From: Caenorhabditis remanei
Taxonomy: Eukaryota; Nematoda; Chromadorea; Rhabditida; Rhabditidae
NCBI RefSeq assembly: GCF_010183535.1
Contig: NC_071330.1
Coordinates: 14,923,717-14,987,716 of the forward strand
DNA: 64,000 nt
Reading direction: 5' to 3'
A model generated the notes under the pieces. It did not search any database and was not told the origin of the DNA. It saw nothing but the letters and a program-made list of their open reading frames with translations. This document shows, in pieces, positions 36,122 through 46,739 of this stretch (position 1 is its first letter; every line of letters starts with the position of its first letter). A program made the translations under genes and the position numbers.

Positions 36122-38060
36122 ACAAAAAACTTGATGTCTAAACTCAACTTCTGCGGTTTTTCCATGGTGACCACTTGCAATATTGTAGACATTTTCTTCT
36201 CAATATCGATTTTTGGTACAAAATACCAATGGGTCAGTTCCATTGATATTTGATCTGTCGGGAACAGTCTTCTGATATTCGGAATAAAATTGTGATATCC
36301 TGCCGATTCTGTAGTTTCTGGAGGGGGGTTTCCGATGCTTGCCACGCAGCTTCTTGAGTAGGACAAGCTCACTTCGACATGCTTGAATTTCAAATCTGAA
36401 AAGTTTATGAATTGGAACATGTAAGGGCCGACACGGTCCGGTACCAAAATGTATATCTCGGGGCGAGTTCTATGACTGTGCTGCGGGCCGGGCTAGAACG
36501 GTTTTTTTTTGCGATTTTTGGTCTTTCCCCGGCCCGCGGCACATTAATGAATAGTCATCCGGTCCGTAGTAAGTCACAGACATAGAACTCGTCGACATCT
36601 ACATTTTGGTATAGTTTTCAACTCATAATATTGCGTTTTCAGCTAGTTATTTGTCATTTTTGTTGGAAAAATACTGTTTCCTTTAGATTTTTCTTCACTT
36701 ATATCGATTCTATATTTGAAAATTGCTGCTTTTGCCCGCACATCTGTTTGTATGTGCTATTTTGGCTGAAAAGTCGGTTGTGACCAGTTTTTCAATAGAA
36801 AAATACACTCATTTTTTCAATTTCAACGATTTTTCTGTCACTGACATACTACCGGTCGGATGGCTATTCGTTCATGTGCCGCGGGCCGGGCTAGAATGGT
36901 TTTTCTTGGCAATTTTTTTGGATGGTCATTTTTGGCACTATATCCCGGCCCGCGGCACATAAACGGGTTGAAATCTACATTTTAGTATATTTTTCATCCC
37001 ATAATATTGAGTTTCAAGCCAGATAATATACCTGATTGCTCAGTTTCCGAATATGGATCATTTAGTCTGACTCGAGTGAAATAGTCATACTGTAGCCATT
37101 CGAGACTGCACCTCACTTCATTCGTGAAATGTATCATATTGAGTTTTATCGATTTCACATTCCATTTTTTAAATATTATATCGATAACTTCTCGCGGCAT
37201 GTGCCTGTGATCAAACGATCGATCTATCTCTTCATTCGGGAGTACTTTGGACTCACTGATCCATATAGCAAGTTTATCGCAGGAGATGATCGAAGGAATA
37301 GTTTTATCCAGTTCTTTGAAACATTCTTCTTTGTTTTTTGACTTAGAGATACAGTACTCTGCAATGTCTTCGAACAGTTTATCAGTTACATGCAGTTTCT
37401 TGTAGTTCTTTGAATAACTCATAGTTTGTAGTGTACTGAATCTCAATGGACCATACTCTAGACACTTCTTGGCAATGTTAGAACACTTCTCACATCTATT
37501 GCATAATTCCTCCAAATTAATCAATGATTGAATATGGGTTCCTGGAAGGCAGATTTTAGCGATTTTCTTTTATCTACAAAAATTACCATTGCTTCCAATC
37601 AGTTGGGAATGAATGAGGTCATGAAGCCTTCGCTTAAATTCATTTTCCAACATCCATAATCTTCTTGTTGTAATTTTTTGAACTTTCACACCAACAGCAG
37701 TATTTAGGAAACTGAAGAATAATCAATATAATTGAAATAGTACAAAATACTTACATAAAATACTTACATAAAATATAGCGGCACACCCTGATTATTGATT
37801 TTCCGATAATTGATATAAATATAATCCTTCTCCCTGGTTTCGATATCTTCTACGTTGTAAGCGTACTCAATCTTTATTGTTTGATGATCTCTTCTAATTA
37901 GCCGGAGAAATGTGTTATTTATTGATTTATTCACCAATCTAACATCCAAATTCTTCCTGAAGTCATCGGATAGATAAATGAGAATGTTCTCAAGAAGATG
38001 TTGATTGGTGAACACTTTTGCATAGAGTATTTCAGATACAGAGTTCTTCTTGACAGACAT
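35809..38060 (-). CDS. F-box protein of a nematode-expanded family
   Basis: Four minus-strand exons in phase: 38060-37768, 37711-37587, 37541-37032 and 36395-35809 (TGA), giving 504 residues from the chosen start MSVKKNSVSEIL. In-frame ATGs also exist at 38114 and 38129. Residues about 19-60 (QHLLENILIYLSDDFRKNLD then VRLVNKSINN) fit an F-box, which binds SKP1 in SCF ubiquitin ligases. The remaining 440 residues are the substrate-binding part by analogy; I do not recognise the domain. It is Cys-rich near LCNRCEKCSNIAKKC. Exon 1 ends in two tandem donors 13 bp apart (TTTTATGTAAG twice). Introns contain GC-rich palindromic elements. The last exon is duplicated in inverse at 34694. Confidence 0.8.
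36425..36640. mobile_element. GC-rich palindromic element, internal fragment
   Basis: It carries the CGCGGCACATTAATGAATAG and GAACTCGTCGACATCTACAT blocks of the 24280-24648 family, without intact ends. Inside the last intron of the F-box gene. Confidence 0.7.
36834..37020. mobile_element. GC-rich palindromic element, second fragment in same intron
   Basis: Same family. It has CGGATGGCTATTCGTTCATG and CCCGGCCCGCGGCACATAAA, ends eroded. Confidence 0.7.
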
Positions 38061-38129
38061 TTTGACACAGAAGAAGGGGATCAATACAGAAAGAGAAGAG
38101 GAGGAATGAGACATTGAAGGAATCAACAC

Positions 38130-38864
38130 AGTCGATTGTATCTAAACAGGACCAGTTTCCCAAGGTACAGATGGATATGGGAATTCACACCCTAATTACT
38201 CTTACCCTTCTCCATCACCCAAATCCTGTCCTTATGGTCTGTGTGTGAATACACGGTGTGCAAACCCGTTGTTCAGCCAGAGGGATTTCACTAGAGAATC
38301 AGCTTTTGACACAACTATTATCTAGAAATAGGTGACAATCTTCATCACTTACGCTTCAAAAACAGAAAAACCGAATTTTTTCGAAATTTGGTTTTCTAGG
38401 CCACAGCAGAATTCCGGTGATTTTTGGTTTTTTTAAAACGTTTTTTGAATTCGGGGACTAGGTTTTGTAAAATTTGGTTTCCATGTGCTGAAATACTCGG
38501 TAATTGACCGAATTCCATCGAAACCACCCCAAATAGAACCCATAGGACTAGTTTTTTTTTCGAGAAATGACATTTTCAGCCCGTTTTCCTCAATTTTTCT
38601 GAAATTTTGACCGAAAATCGTTTCTTACTTCTCGAAATAACCAATTTGTTTTGAATAATAATCTTTTTATTGATATGTACACCGATAAAAGGTAAACGGG
38701 ATTAACAGAAGAGAAAATGAAAAAAATTCAAAATACATCCTTGATTGGGAGGAACAAGTGATCTACAAATCGGCGACCCCAGAAAACGACAAAGAAGAGT
38801 TGTCGGCAAGCTTCCAGACATGAGTTTGAATGGAAGATCCGCAATCTCGATTCCGACGTCCTTC
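38130..38864. other. Upstream of F-box gene, no gene seen
   Basis: AT-rich. 38150-38300 is ordinary unique sequence that may hold the F-box gene promoter. The minus frame at 38700-38860 continues past the kinase fragment stop but shows no family. Confidence 0.5.
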
Positions 38865-39389
38865 TTATTCTCCGGTGTACAATTCGGCAGCCACAGCAGC
38901 GAAAGACCAGACATCTGCTTTTGTGTCGTATGGCAGTCCTAAAAAATTTCAACTGTCTATTCGGAAAATGGAATTTATGAAGCGAAAAAAACAGATTAAC
39001 TTACAGAGAAAAATTTCCGGCTTCATGAAAACGGCACACTCCGAAATCTCCGATTTGAATGGTAACATCTGATAATTGAATCAGAGAGTGTGTGTTGGTT
39101 GTCGGAATGATCGAGTTGAAATGCTTCGTTCTCCCTGAAAATTACAGAAAACTGAAAATTAGACTCTATTTCAAGCACTTTTTTTGTGTATCAATAGGTT
39201 GGGAGTGATTTTGGGCTTAAAAAGTAGGAAAATTTTGGAATATTCCACATTTTTCGACATTTTTCGACGCTTCTAGGCTCAAAAAATGGGAAATTTTCGA
39301 AACCATTAAAAATCTACCTACCAGATGATCCATACCATCCACAATTTTCAGCAGTTTGATTGATTGCATTGGAAATGCTCCTTCGCCCT
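38865..39389 (-). pseudogene. Broken protein-kinase-like gene
   Basis: Three exon-like blocks on the minus strand. 39389-39322 contains EGEGAF, like the ATP-binding glycine loop, then IKLLKIVDGMDHL. 39134-39005 contains DVTIQIGDFGVCR, the DFG magnesium-binding motif. 38938-38865 contains YDTKADVWSFAAVAAEL, matching kinase subdomain IX, then TAA. All have plausible splice signals, but the phases do not join (the DFG frame needs one carried base, exon 1 leaves none), and no HRD catalytic loop is recognisable. Most likely a decayed kinase of uncertain subfamily. The rest of the C-lobe is absent or unrecognisable. Confidence 0.6.
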
Positions 39390-40211
39390 CTGAAACATTG
39401 TAACATACCAATACGATCTATCCCGTATTATAGAATTTTGGTACCTTTTGTGTTTTTCGGGCACCATGGCAGTTTACAAGTCTCAAAATTCGAAATTTTC
39501 AGAATATAGGCATGATTATGCTTTTCTGAAAGCGGAGAACAGTCTGTTTTTGAAAATTTAAGAAAAATCCAGCTCAATTTCAAAGCGAAATACTATTGAG
39601 CTACTGTAACCCACCAGTCGAGATACAAAACTCGAAATTTTCAGAATATAGGCAAGATTATACTTTTCTGAATGCTAGAAACACGCTGATTTTGGAAATA
39701 TAAATGAAATCCCGCGCAACTTCAAAACCAAAAGGTTATGACAAGTTTAATGGTTCGAGATTTTCGAAAATTTTCGAAACTCCATAACTTTTTCTGTTTT
39801 TTGTCGTATTTCGACGATTCTAGACTCATAAAATGCGCAAAATTGTGTTTTTTTTTCACTCAGCATGAGGTATTTATGCTCTAGAACTTTTAAATTGTCA
39901 AAAATGACGTTTTTTGGCTGAAAAATTGAAGTTTTGATAGTTACAATAAGCTAAAAATGCACTTTTCAGTCTAAAATTGAGTCTTTTTTCTAGAAAACAG
40001 GGTTTCACGCTTAAAATCTAGTATTTAAGTCGAACATCCAGTTTATTTCGCTCTAAAAATTGCGGAGTTCTCTTGAAAATAGATATTTCGAGCCGAAAAA
40101 TGGGGGTTAGTATAACTTTTCCAGTTTTTATCGTATTCCCACGATTTTTGGGTTCAAAAAATGCGCAAAATTCAAAACTATTGGAAAATCTACTCACCTC
40201 ATTACAACAAA
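39390..40211. other. No gene seen; repeat remnants
   Basis: Arms of the TATAATCATG family near 39500 and 39650. From about 39850 to 40211 it is the reverse complement of the 43600-43900 segment (for example TCGTATTCCCACGATTTTTG and AATCTACTCACCTCATTACA), so it belongs to the same repeat family. Confidence 0.6.
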
Positions 40212-40822
40212 CAGCAAAAATAATAGAAAATACAAGAATTCAAGAAAAATCAGAAGGCATATTTGTCGACAACCAACCAGAAGGCTGTCTCAGGGGGAGA
40301 ATTGGTGGATGGTGGAAGAGAAGGGTACACACTCTCTGCGTCTCCACCACTCTACATTATATATCGAAGGTGTTCAAGGGCATTGTTATGACCATGTGAG
40401 ATAGTACTGGGGATAGTGGAGACGCAGACAGTGTCTTTGCCTAACTCGAGTGACGTCAAACACCTGTGAGACATAATGTCGAGAGAGGAGACGCAGAGGA
40501 CGCATATGCGCTCTACGGAGACATCGTCAAAACCGCCATACGCAGTGTGTCTCGAATCTCGTTGAGCTATCGGACAGATGGTGGACGCAGTGGACGGCTA
40601 AATGAATAGAGCGCATTTGCATTACAGAAAATGCGCTCTATTGAACATCTTGTTCTCCCGCCATACGCAGTCTCTGCGTCCACCATCTGTCCATAGCGAG
40701 ATTCGGAAGAATACGAATAGAGTCATATTCTCCCCCCCGAGACAGCCTTCTGGTTGGTTGTCGACTACTAAATGTCTTCTGATTTTTATTGAATTCTCGT
40801 TTCTTTTCTATTATTTTGGTGA
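40212..40822. mobile_element. ~610 bp inverted-repeat element with CTGCGTC motifs
   Basis: The left arm contains GTCGACAACCAACCAGAAGG and TGTCTCAGGGGG. The right arm is its complement near 40735-40770. Outer arms AAAATAATAGAAAA also pair. The interior carries several GAGACGCAGA/CTGCGTCTCC motifs and a GAGCGCATTTGCATTACAGA hairpin. No coding potential. Confidence 0.75.
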
Positions 40823-41110
40823 TTGTTGGTATGAACAAACGGTAAGAGTTATACAGAGAGAACTAAATTAAAAATTATATCAATGAATTGTTTTAGAGCT
40901 ATAATAGATTGAACACATGATTTGTAACGGAGGTTAATGGAACGATTGGGTTAATCACAAAGAATCTTGAAATGTGTGAGTTGAAATCCATACTACTTGT
41001 CAAGGTCAGGGGCCTGGTTTCCAAACAGATTCAATGAATTCAATACTTTTTCTAATTGTCCGATTTTGCTGACAAGGCCCGATCCGACTTGATTGAGGTT
41101 TTAACCATAA

Positions 41111-41452
41111 TTGCAAACCGGGCCGCCGCGTAACTCGCTGAAAACTCAATATTATGATCTGAAAAATATACCAAAATGTAGATCTCGACGAGTTCTATCT
41201 CTATGATATAGTACGGGCCGGATCGATATCCGTTTATGTGCCGCGGGCCGGGAAAAAGTGTCAAAAAACGCGAAAATGGCCAAAAAAACCATTCTAGCCC
41301 GGCCCGCGGCACATTAACGAATAGCCATCCGACCCGTATTATATCATAGAGATAGAACTCGTCGAGATCTACAGTTTGGTATATTTTTCGGCTCATAATA
41401 TTGAGTTGGAAGCGAGTTACGCGGCGGCCCGTTTCGGCCCGGTTTGCAAGTA
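41111..41452. mobile_element. GC-rich palindromic element, third full copy
   Basis: Palindrome from TTGCAAACCGGGCCGCCGCG to GGCCCGGTTTGCAAG, same family as 24280-24648. Flanks (GTTTTAAC and CTTTTTAG) do not give a clean 8 bp duplication. Confidence 0.75.
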
Positions 41453-41508
41453 TGCTTTTTAGGTTCATTTAGTTTTATCATGCTCATTTTAGTAACGTTT
41501 TTTTCCAG

Positions 41509-42290
41509 CAATGAATCTCAACAATGTTTTCAATTCTGTTACGGAGGACTGGAGACTTGGGGCCTCGTACGTTTGAGGTCCCGGCCCGGGGTGCGTGCCA
41601 TCCGAGGCACAATCCAGCTAAGTAGCCATAAGTGAGTTTACTATTTTTATACATATCAGTAGTATGGAGTGAGGATCATCGGGGAGGGGGGGAGGGGTCC
41701 CTCAACAGCTGTACCCCCTTTCCACCGCATTGTGCAAAAAACCAAAAAGTTTTTTTCTAGGATGCAGCTCACTAACTTGCTTGCCGCCGCGGTGCCTAAT
41801 TGGCGCCACGGCGACCTGGAGCGCCTCAATGAGGCCCTCGGGCCAGCTGAGGATTATCCATTCTGGAATAATACAGCTGACTAAGGAGAAGTAGGTGAAA
41901 ACTTAAGTTATGTAAATTTGACTTTACTTTTTTTCAGTGCTATGATGGCCTTCGGGCCCCCAAAGGGAAAGAGGACGGTTGTGTCCCACTTCTTGGCGCG
42001 TTATGAGTTGGCCACCCATAACGCCGTAGATATGGTCTACGTTGCTGCTCAGCCGGGCAATTTTTACCCGGCTGAGCACGTCCAGGTCTTTCCAGTAGAT
42101 GAATAGGTAGGAAAATAGACACGTTTGAATCTTAATTCATCTTTTTTATTGCAGACCAACCCAACCATCGTCACAAAAATTCCATCACAGCAACGAAGTA
42201 AGTTGTTAGATAGAGAAAATAATCTTTTACAAATATACATATTTTCAGCCACCAACCCAACCATCGTTACAACATCCGCCAATCGTTTAT
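41509..42290 (+). pseudogene. Short GC-rich exons, possible Argonaute PAZ fragment
   Basis: Three GC-rich exon-like blocks with good splice sites: 41509-41631, 41761-41890 and 41938-42106, with further short exons near 42155-42200 and 42249-42290. The first two join in phase and end in TAA (at 41882) just before a donor. The third reads VVSHFLARYEL, then VYVAAQPGNFYPAEHVQVF and a TAG. That order (HF, aromatic, then FYPAE) resembles the end of a PAZ domain, which grips the 3' end of small RNAs in Argonautes. No MID or PIWI sequence follows. Composition is unlike the neighbourhood. The PAZ call is a weak pattern match; it could be a fragment of another protein. Confidence 0.35.
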
Positions 42291-42560
42291 AATTTTTAAA
42301 TTGTTTTTTAAATTGTTTTTTAACTTGTTTAAATTGTTTTTATAATAAAATTGTGGTGATGGTAAAAATTGTGTCTCTTTCTTTCTTTCAGGTGTAAAAG
42401 AAATTTGAAAATAGAATTTGAAAAAGGAAATTTGAAAATAGAATTTGAAAAAGGAAATTTGAAAAAAGAAATTTGAAAAAAATAGAAAAGAATTTGAAAT
42501 TGAATTTTTTCCACATAAAGAAGACTTTTTGACGGGAGCGCCGTGAACAGCTGTTGGGAG

Positions 42561-42711
42561 CAGAGTTGCATGGAATTCCGACTTCCGACTTCCAACTTCC
42601 GACTTCCGGGCGTTTTTCCACTTCCGACTTCCGACTTCCGACTTCCGGTTAAGGAAATTCCCTTCCGACTTCCGACTTCCGGATAAAAAAATTCACTTCC
42701 ATGCAACTCTG
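42561..42711. mobile_element. hAT-like short element filled with the 7-mer CTTCCGA
   Basis: 151 bp with perfect 15 bp inverted ends (CAGAGTTGCATGGAA). It is flanked by GTTGGGAG at 42553-42560 and 42712-42719, an exact 8 bp duplication. The interior is about a dozen CTTCCGA units in three runs split by short A/T patches. No coding capacity. Confidence 0.85.
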
Positions 42712-42723
42712 GTTGGGAGGTGT

Positions 42724-42742
42724 CCCCCCCCCCCCCCCCCCC
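42724..42742. repeat. Run of 19 C (poly-G on minus strand)
   Basis: An uninterrupted C19 tract lies 12 bp after the hAT-like element. On the minus strand it is a G19 tract capable of quadruplex formation. Length may be unreliable in assembly. Confidence 0.9.
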
Positions 42743-42799
42743 GACATCCATATCCCCATACTACTCAGGTTGGCTCCAAGATTCCTGAAAACTAGATAT

Positions 42800-42965
42800 T
42801 CATCATCAACCCGTCGAGAGCTTTCAGAAAAGTGTAATCATGACAAGGTTTGGAGCAATTTGGGTCTCGCCACGAAAACTACAGTAATCCGAACTGTAGT
42901 TTTCGCGGTGAGACCCTACCAGGGCATGATTATACTTTTCTGAAAGCTGAGAACGAGCTGATTCT
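42800..42965. repeat. TATAATCATG-family palindrome
   Basis: GAGAGCTTTCAGAAAAGTGT with TAATCATG on the left, and CATGATTATACTTTTCTGAA on the right. The loop has GGGTCTCGCCACGAAAACTA and its partner. Confidence 0.75.
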
Positions 42966-43329
42966 GAATAACCTATTTTTATAAATTCCAGACGAAATCC
43001 CACCGGGATACGGTAGTTTTCGCATTTTGAAAATTTCGAAAAGTTTCGAAAATCTGTAACTTTCTCATAATTCGACATTTTCCGGTGATTTTTGGCTCAA
43101 ATTGTAGGGAATTGATGGCACTTGTGAGGAATTTTACTACTGGCACAAATTAGCGACAGTAAGCCGCTCAAAAATTGCTGAAAATTTCAAAAATTTCAGA
43201 ACCCCGGCTTGATTATACTTTTCTGAAAACCGTCGAGGAGTTGATTTCAAAAATTTAATGAAAATTGAGCAAAATTCAAAAATGGCCTGTTCCGTATAAG
43301 GGAGCTTGTAGGTAGATAACATTTGTCAT

Positions 43330-43900
43330 TCTCTGTATGTTTCCCGTTTTTTCGTTTTTTTCTGCGTCTCCCCGATTCCACAATATCTCTCAAAGGTGGT
43401 CAGGGTCAGTCGAATAAGACAAATGGTCATACGAAATAGTACAGAGAGTAGTGGAGACGCAGAGAGTCTGACCGTTGTTATCTACCCTCAAACCGTCCCC
43501 TTCTTCTCCCCAACCACTTCATAATAGATACTTTACTGCATAAGTGTCGAAAAACAACTATTGATTTTTATAAAAACCTAATTTATTCTGTTTTTGGCGG
43601 TTCTTTGTGATGAGGTAAGTAGATTTTTCAATAGTTTTGAATTTTGCGCATTTTTTGAACCTAAAATCGTGGGAATACGATGAAAACTGGGAAAGTTATA
43701 TTTTCAGCTGAAATCCGCAATTTTTAGAACGAAAAACCTGGATTTTCGACTCAAATGCCGCATTTTAAGCGTAATACCCTGTTTTCTAAAACAAAAAGCT
43801 TAATTTTAGACTGAAAATTGTAATTTTTCTTATTTTAACCATCAAAACGTTATTTTTGACAATTTAAAACTTTGAAATGTATTTGTCAACCATTTCGAGC
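43330..43900. repeat. Dispersed repeat with GTGGAGACGCAGAGAG
   Basis: The order is TCTGCGTCTCC, a GTGGAGACGCAGAGAGTCTG segment, TTACTGCATAAGTGTCGAAA, then TTTTGCGCATTTTTTGAACC. The same order recurs at 53620-54020 and 55690-56180, and inverted at 39850-40211. Confidence 0.7.
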
Positions 43901-44368
43901 ATAAATACCTCATTCTGCGTGAAAAAAACACACTTTTGCGCATCTATTGAGCCTAGAATCGTTGGAATACAACAAAAACTAGGACTTTTATAGAAAATTT
44001 TATAAATTTCCTGTTTTTAACCCTAAATTCATTACTAGAGCCCTAAGAATACGATAAATACTGAATTAGTAGAAAATTCTATAAATTTCCTATATTTTGA
44101 GCCCCCTAAACCGACTGAATGAGCAGATGACCAGGTTTAGGGCAATATGGGTCTCGACGCGAAAACTACAGTAGTCTAGATCCGGCTTACGGTAGTTTTC
44201 GCGTCGAGACCCAATTCGCTTCAAAATTCTGTAACTTTATTTATTTATAAAGGAATTTTCTGATTTTGAGACTCAAAATAAAGGAAATACATTGAATTTG
44301 TTGTGAAAAACAGTGTCAAATTTCTAATTCTACAGTAATCCTTGAATTTTCGTGATGACCCTCAACTA
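43901..44368. other. No gene seen
   Basis: A/T-rich repeat DNA. A short palindrome lies at about 44130-44220 around GGGTCTCGACGCGAAAACTA. It ends at the TA before the Tc1-like element. Confidence 0.55.
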
Positions 44369-44392
44369 CAGTACCGAACAAAAAGGTATCAA

Positions 44393-44800
44393 CTTTGGCG
44401 CTTTTCAGTGGAAAATGACCAACCTTGAGATTGTGTCATAGTAATGCTGATTGTCACACCAAGAAAATTTTTAATGAGTCATAAAGATTGAACGTGGAGC
44501 TCTATTTTTGTAGTTGACAACTTTTTTGTACGGACACTCTCTAGAGAGTTATGGTCATTTTAAGACAACATCACTATTTTGCACTGAAATTGGTCGATTT
44601 GATGGAGAAATTGCGTTGTCGAGATGTAACTTGCTAGGGAGTGTTCGTACAAAAAAGTTGTCAACTACAAAATGGAGCTCCACGTTCAATCTTTATGAAA
44701 AACTAATTAAAAATTTTCATAGTGTGACTTTCAGAATTACTACGGCACACTCTCAAAGTTGGTCATTTTCCTCATTTTCCACTGAAAACAGCCAAAGTTA
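44393..44800. mobile_element. ~408 bp palindromic MITE inside the left inverted repeat
   Basis: Ends CTTTGGCGCTTTTCAGTGG and the complement of CCACTGAAAACAGCCAAAG. Inner arms TTGTAGTTGACAACTTTTTT and the partner AAAAAAGTTGTCAACTACAA. The right inverted repeat of the host element reads through ATCAACTTTAGTAGTG without interruption, which shows this is an insertion. Confidence 0.85.
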
Positions 44801-45274
44801 GTAGTGTTAGGTTGATATTTTCGCTTTTTTACCACCCTGTCGGGACACACCCCCGTCGTCTGCGTCTCGTTCTCTCGTCAAAATGAGAGACGCAGAGAAG
44901 CTGGATTCAGCGGGATGGGACAGCTGCATCCAATTAGTGCCGCGGCTCCCCACTTGAGTACTTGAGTGGGCGCCGCTCCCCCTTTGTCTGACTGTCTGCG
45001 TCAACTCTCTCTTTGTCTATGTCTGTCTGCACCACTCTCTAAGCCCCGCCCCTTTTGCCCCCTCTTATGCGGGAAGCAATTTCGCAATTGAAAACGAGTA
45101 AAGGATGGCTAGAAAGTGATAGATTGTGCGTAACGAATATCGTCAACCAGAAAAAACAAAAGACAACATATTTCGTCTTTTGGTTAACACGACTGTATTC
45201 CAATCAAACGATCAAAGTTCAATCCCCCTTTTGCGATTTTTTCTCTCATATTCCAACATTTTCAAAAAAAAATC

Positions 45275-45652
45275 AAATTTAAACTTCCGCGCATTTTTTA
45301 CGAGGTACGGTATGCAATTCCGCAAACACCAATGAACTTTTTCGCACACATTTTTCTTTCGAATTTCGTCACCACAATTTTTCGCATTCGCTACCGATTT
45401 TTTTCGCATTTTCCTTCAAAATTCCCCTTGAAAAAAATTTAAAAATTAATTTTATCCCCATTTTTCGCTAAAAAATGCTTCTCCGAACGCTAAAATCCAT
45501 TCTTTCTATTTCGTACACACCAAAAATTCAAATTTAAACTTCCGCGCATTTTTTTACGAGGTACGGTATGCAATTCCGCAAACACCAATGAACTTTTTCG
45601 CACACATTTTTCTTTCGAATTTCGTCACCACAATTTTTCGCGTTCGCTACCG
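45275..45652. repeat. ~120 bp direct repeat upstream of the exonuclease gene
   Basis: 45278-45393 and 45530-45652 are near-identical copies running from AATTTAAACTTCCGCGCATT to TTTTTCGCRTTCGCTACCG. The second ends about 25 bp before the exonuclease ATG. A duplicated promoter or leader is possible. Confidence 0.8.
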
Positions 45653-45676
45653 TTACATTGTGGAATAACCCCTTCG

Positions 45677-46346
45677 ATGGCGACTGATTATCCGGAATTC
45701 AGAGACAATCGACTCCAACGCGTTGTTACAAAACGCTATGAGGAGATTATTTCGAATCTGGAGGAGTTGCAGAACATGAGGACACCGTGGCCATTCTATT
45801 TGGATACCGAGGGAGGATATCAAAATTTTCCAAATGGAACAAATGTGGCACTCATCAGTATATATAATGCAAGAGATCATGAAGTTTTATTACTGAGAGT
45901 GCATGAGTTGTCCCGGGACGAGTTCGGAGAAGTGAAAAGAATAATAAATTCAATGGCGAGAAGATTCGTGACATTTGGCAACGAGGATGATGTGATTGTT
46001 GGACCATTGGCTAACATGCAATTGGAGTATGGGAATGACGGTCGGCTCAGACAACCGCGCACACTACGTGCCCACGCAGAAGATATTCAATTTAACCTGA
46101 GAAAGTGTGAAACAATGAGCAATTGGGCGTCGGCAGAATTGCGAGAAGATCAGTTGCAATATGCTGCAATGGATAGTATAGTGCTTCACTATTTAAACAT
46201 TGGAGCACCGCTGAATTGGACATTTGGTAAGTTTTGGAAAAAGAAGGTGTATGATTTAAAAAAAAATTGTTTCAGATCTGCCACGCCCAATTGGTGAGCT
46301 CACGAGACCTCCTCGCTACTACATGTGGAATTTTCACATGTTCTAA
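45677..46346 (+). CDS. DEDDy 3'-5' exonuclease (RNase D / WRN-exo type)
   Basis: Two exons, 45677-46226 and 46276-46346 (TAA), give 206 residues. Motif I is LDTEGG (D43, E45). A candidate motif II is FGNEDD (about 100-105). Motif III is QLQYAAMDSIVLHYL, with the YxxxD of DEDDy enzymes (Y162, D166) preceded by the usual W-x-x-x-x-L. It should use two metal ions to trim nucleic acid from the 3' end. The domain is complete but minimal, with no helicase or HRDC part. It lies inside a Tc1-like element and is probably transcribed from its left inverted repeat. A donor directly after the stop leads to a tandem series of exon-like units at 46401-46716. Family is clear; substrate unknown. Confidence 0.8.
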
Positions 46347-46400
46347 AGGTATGTTTCTCTCTTTTCGTGTCAATTCCAACCTTTTCCTTTTTTTTTTCAG

Positions 46401-46716
46401 GCATACACTTACTCCCTCACTCATCCATCACACTCCTCACAACTCCGTCCACAACAGCTCACCACAACTCTGAGAGTAAGTTTTTTACTCCAAATTTACT
46501 CATAAATTCTATTTTTTCAGGCATACACTTACTCCCTCACTCATCCATCACACTCCTCACAACTCCGTCCACAACAGCTCACCACAACTCTGAGAGTAAG
46601 TTTTTTACTCCAAATTTACTCATAAATTCTATTTTTTCAGGCATACACTTTCTCCCTCACTCATCCATCACACTCCTCACAACTCCGTCCACAACAGCTC
46701 ACCACAACTCTGAGAG
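46401..46716 (+). repeat. Triplicated 120 bp unit with acceptor, exon and donor
   Basis: Units start near 46401, 46521 and 46641. Each has TTTTTTCAG, a 75-77 bp exon-like part (GCATACACTTACTCCCTCAC to ACAACTCTGAGA) and GTAAGT. Copies are nearly identical; the third is cut after its donor. All three frames of the exon part are mostly open. They follow the exonuclease stop, so they may be untranslated alternative exons. Confidence 0.85.
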
Positions 46717-46739
46717 TAAGTTTTCCATCTAAATAGCCC

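Noticed and set aside
46325..46732. 135-codon frame through the triplicated 120 bp units
   Set aside because: It reads through obvious splice sites in each unit; openness is due to triplication of one open segment.
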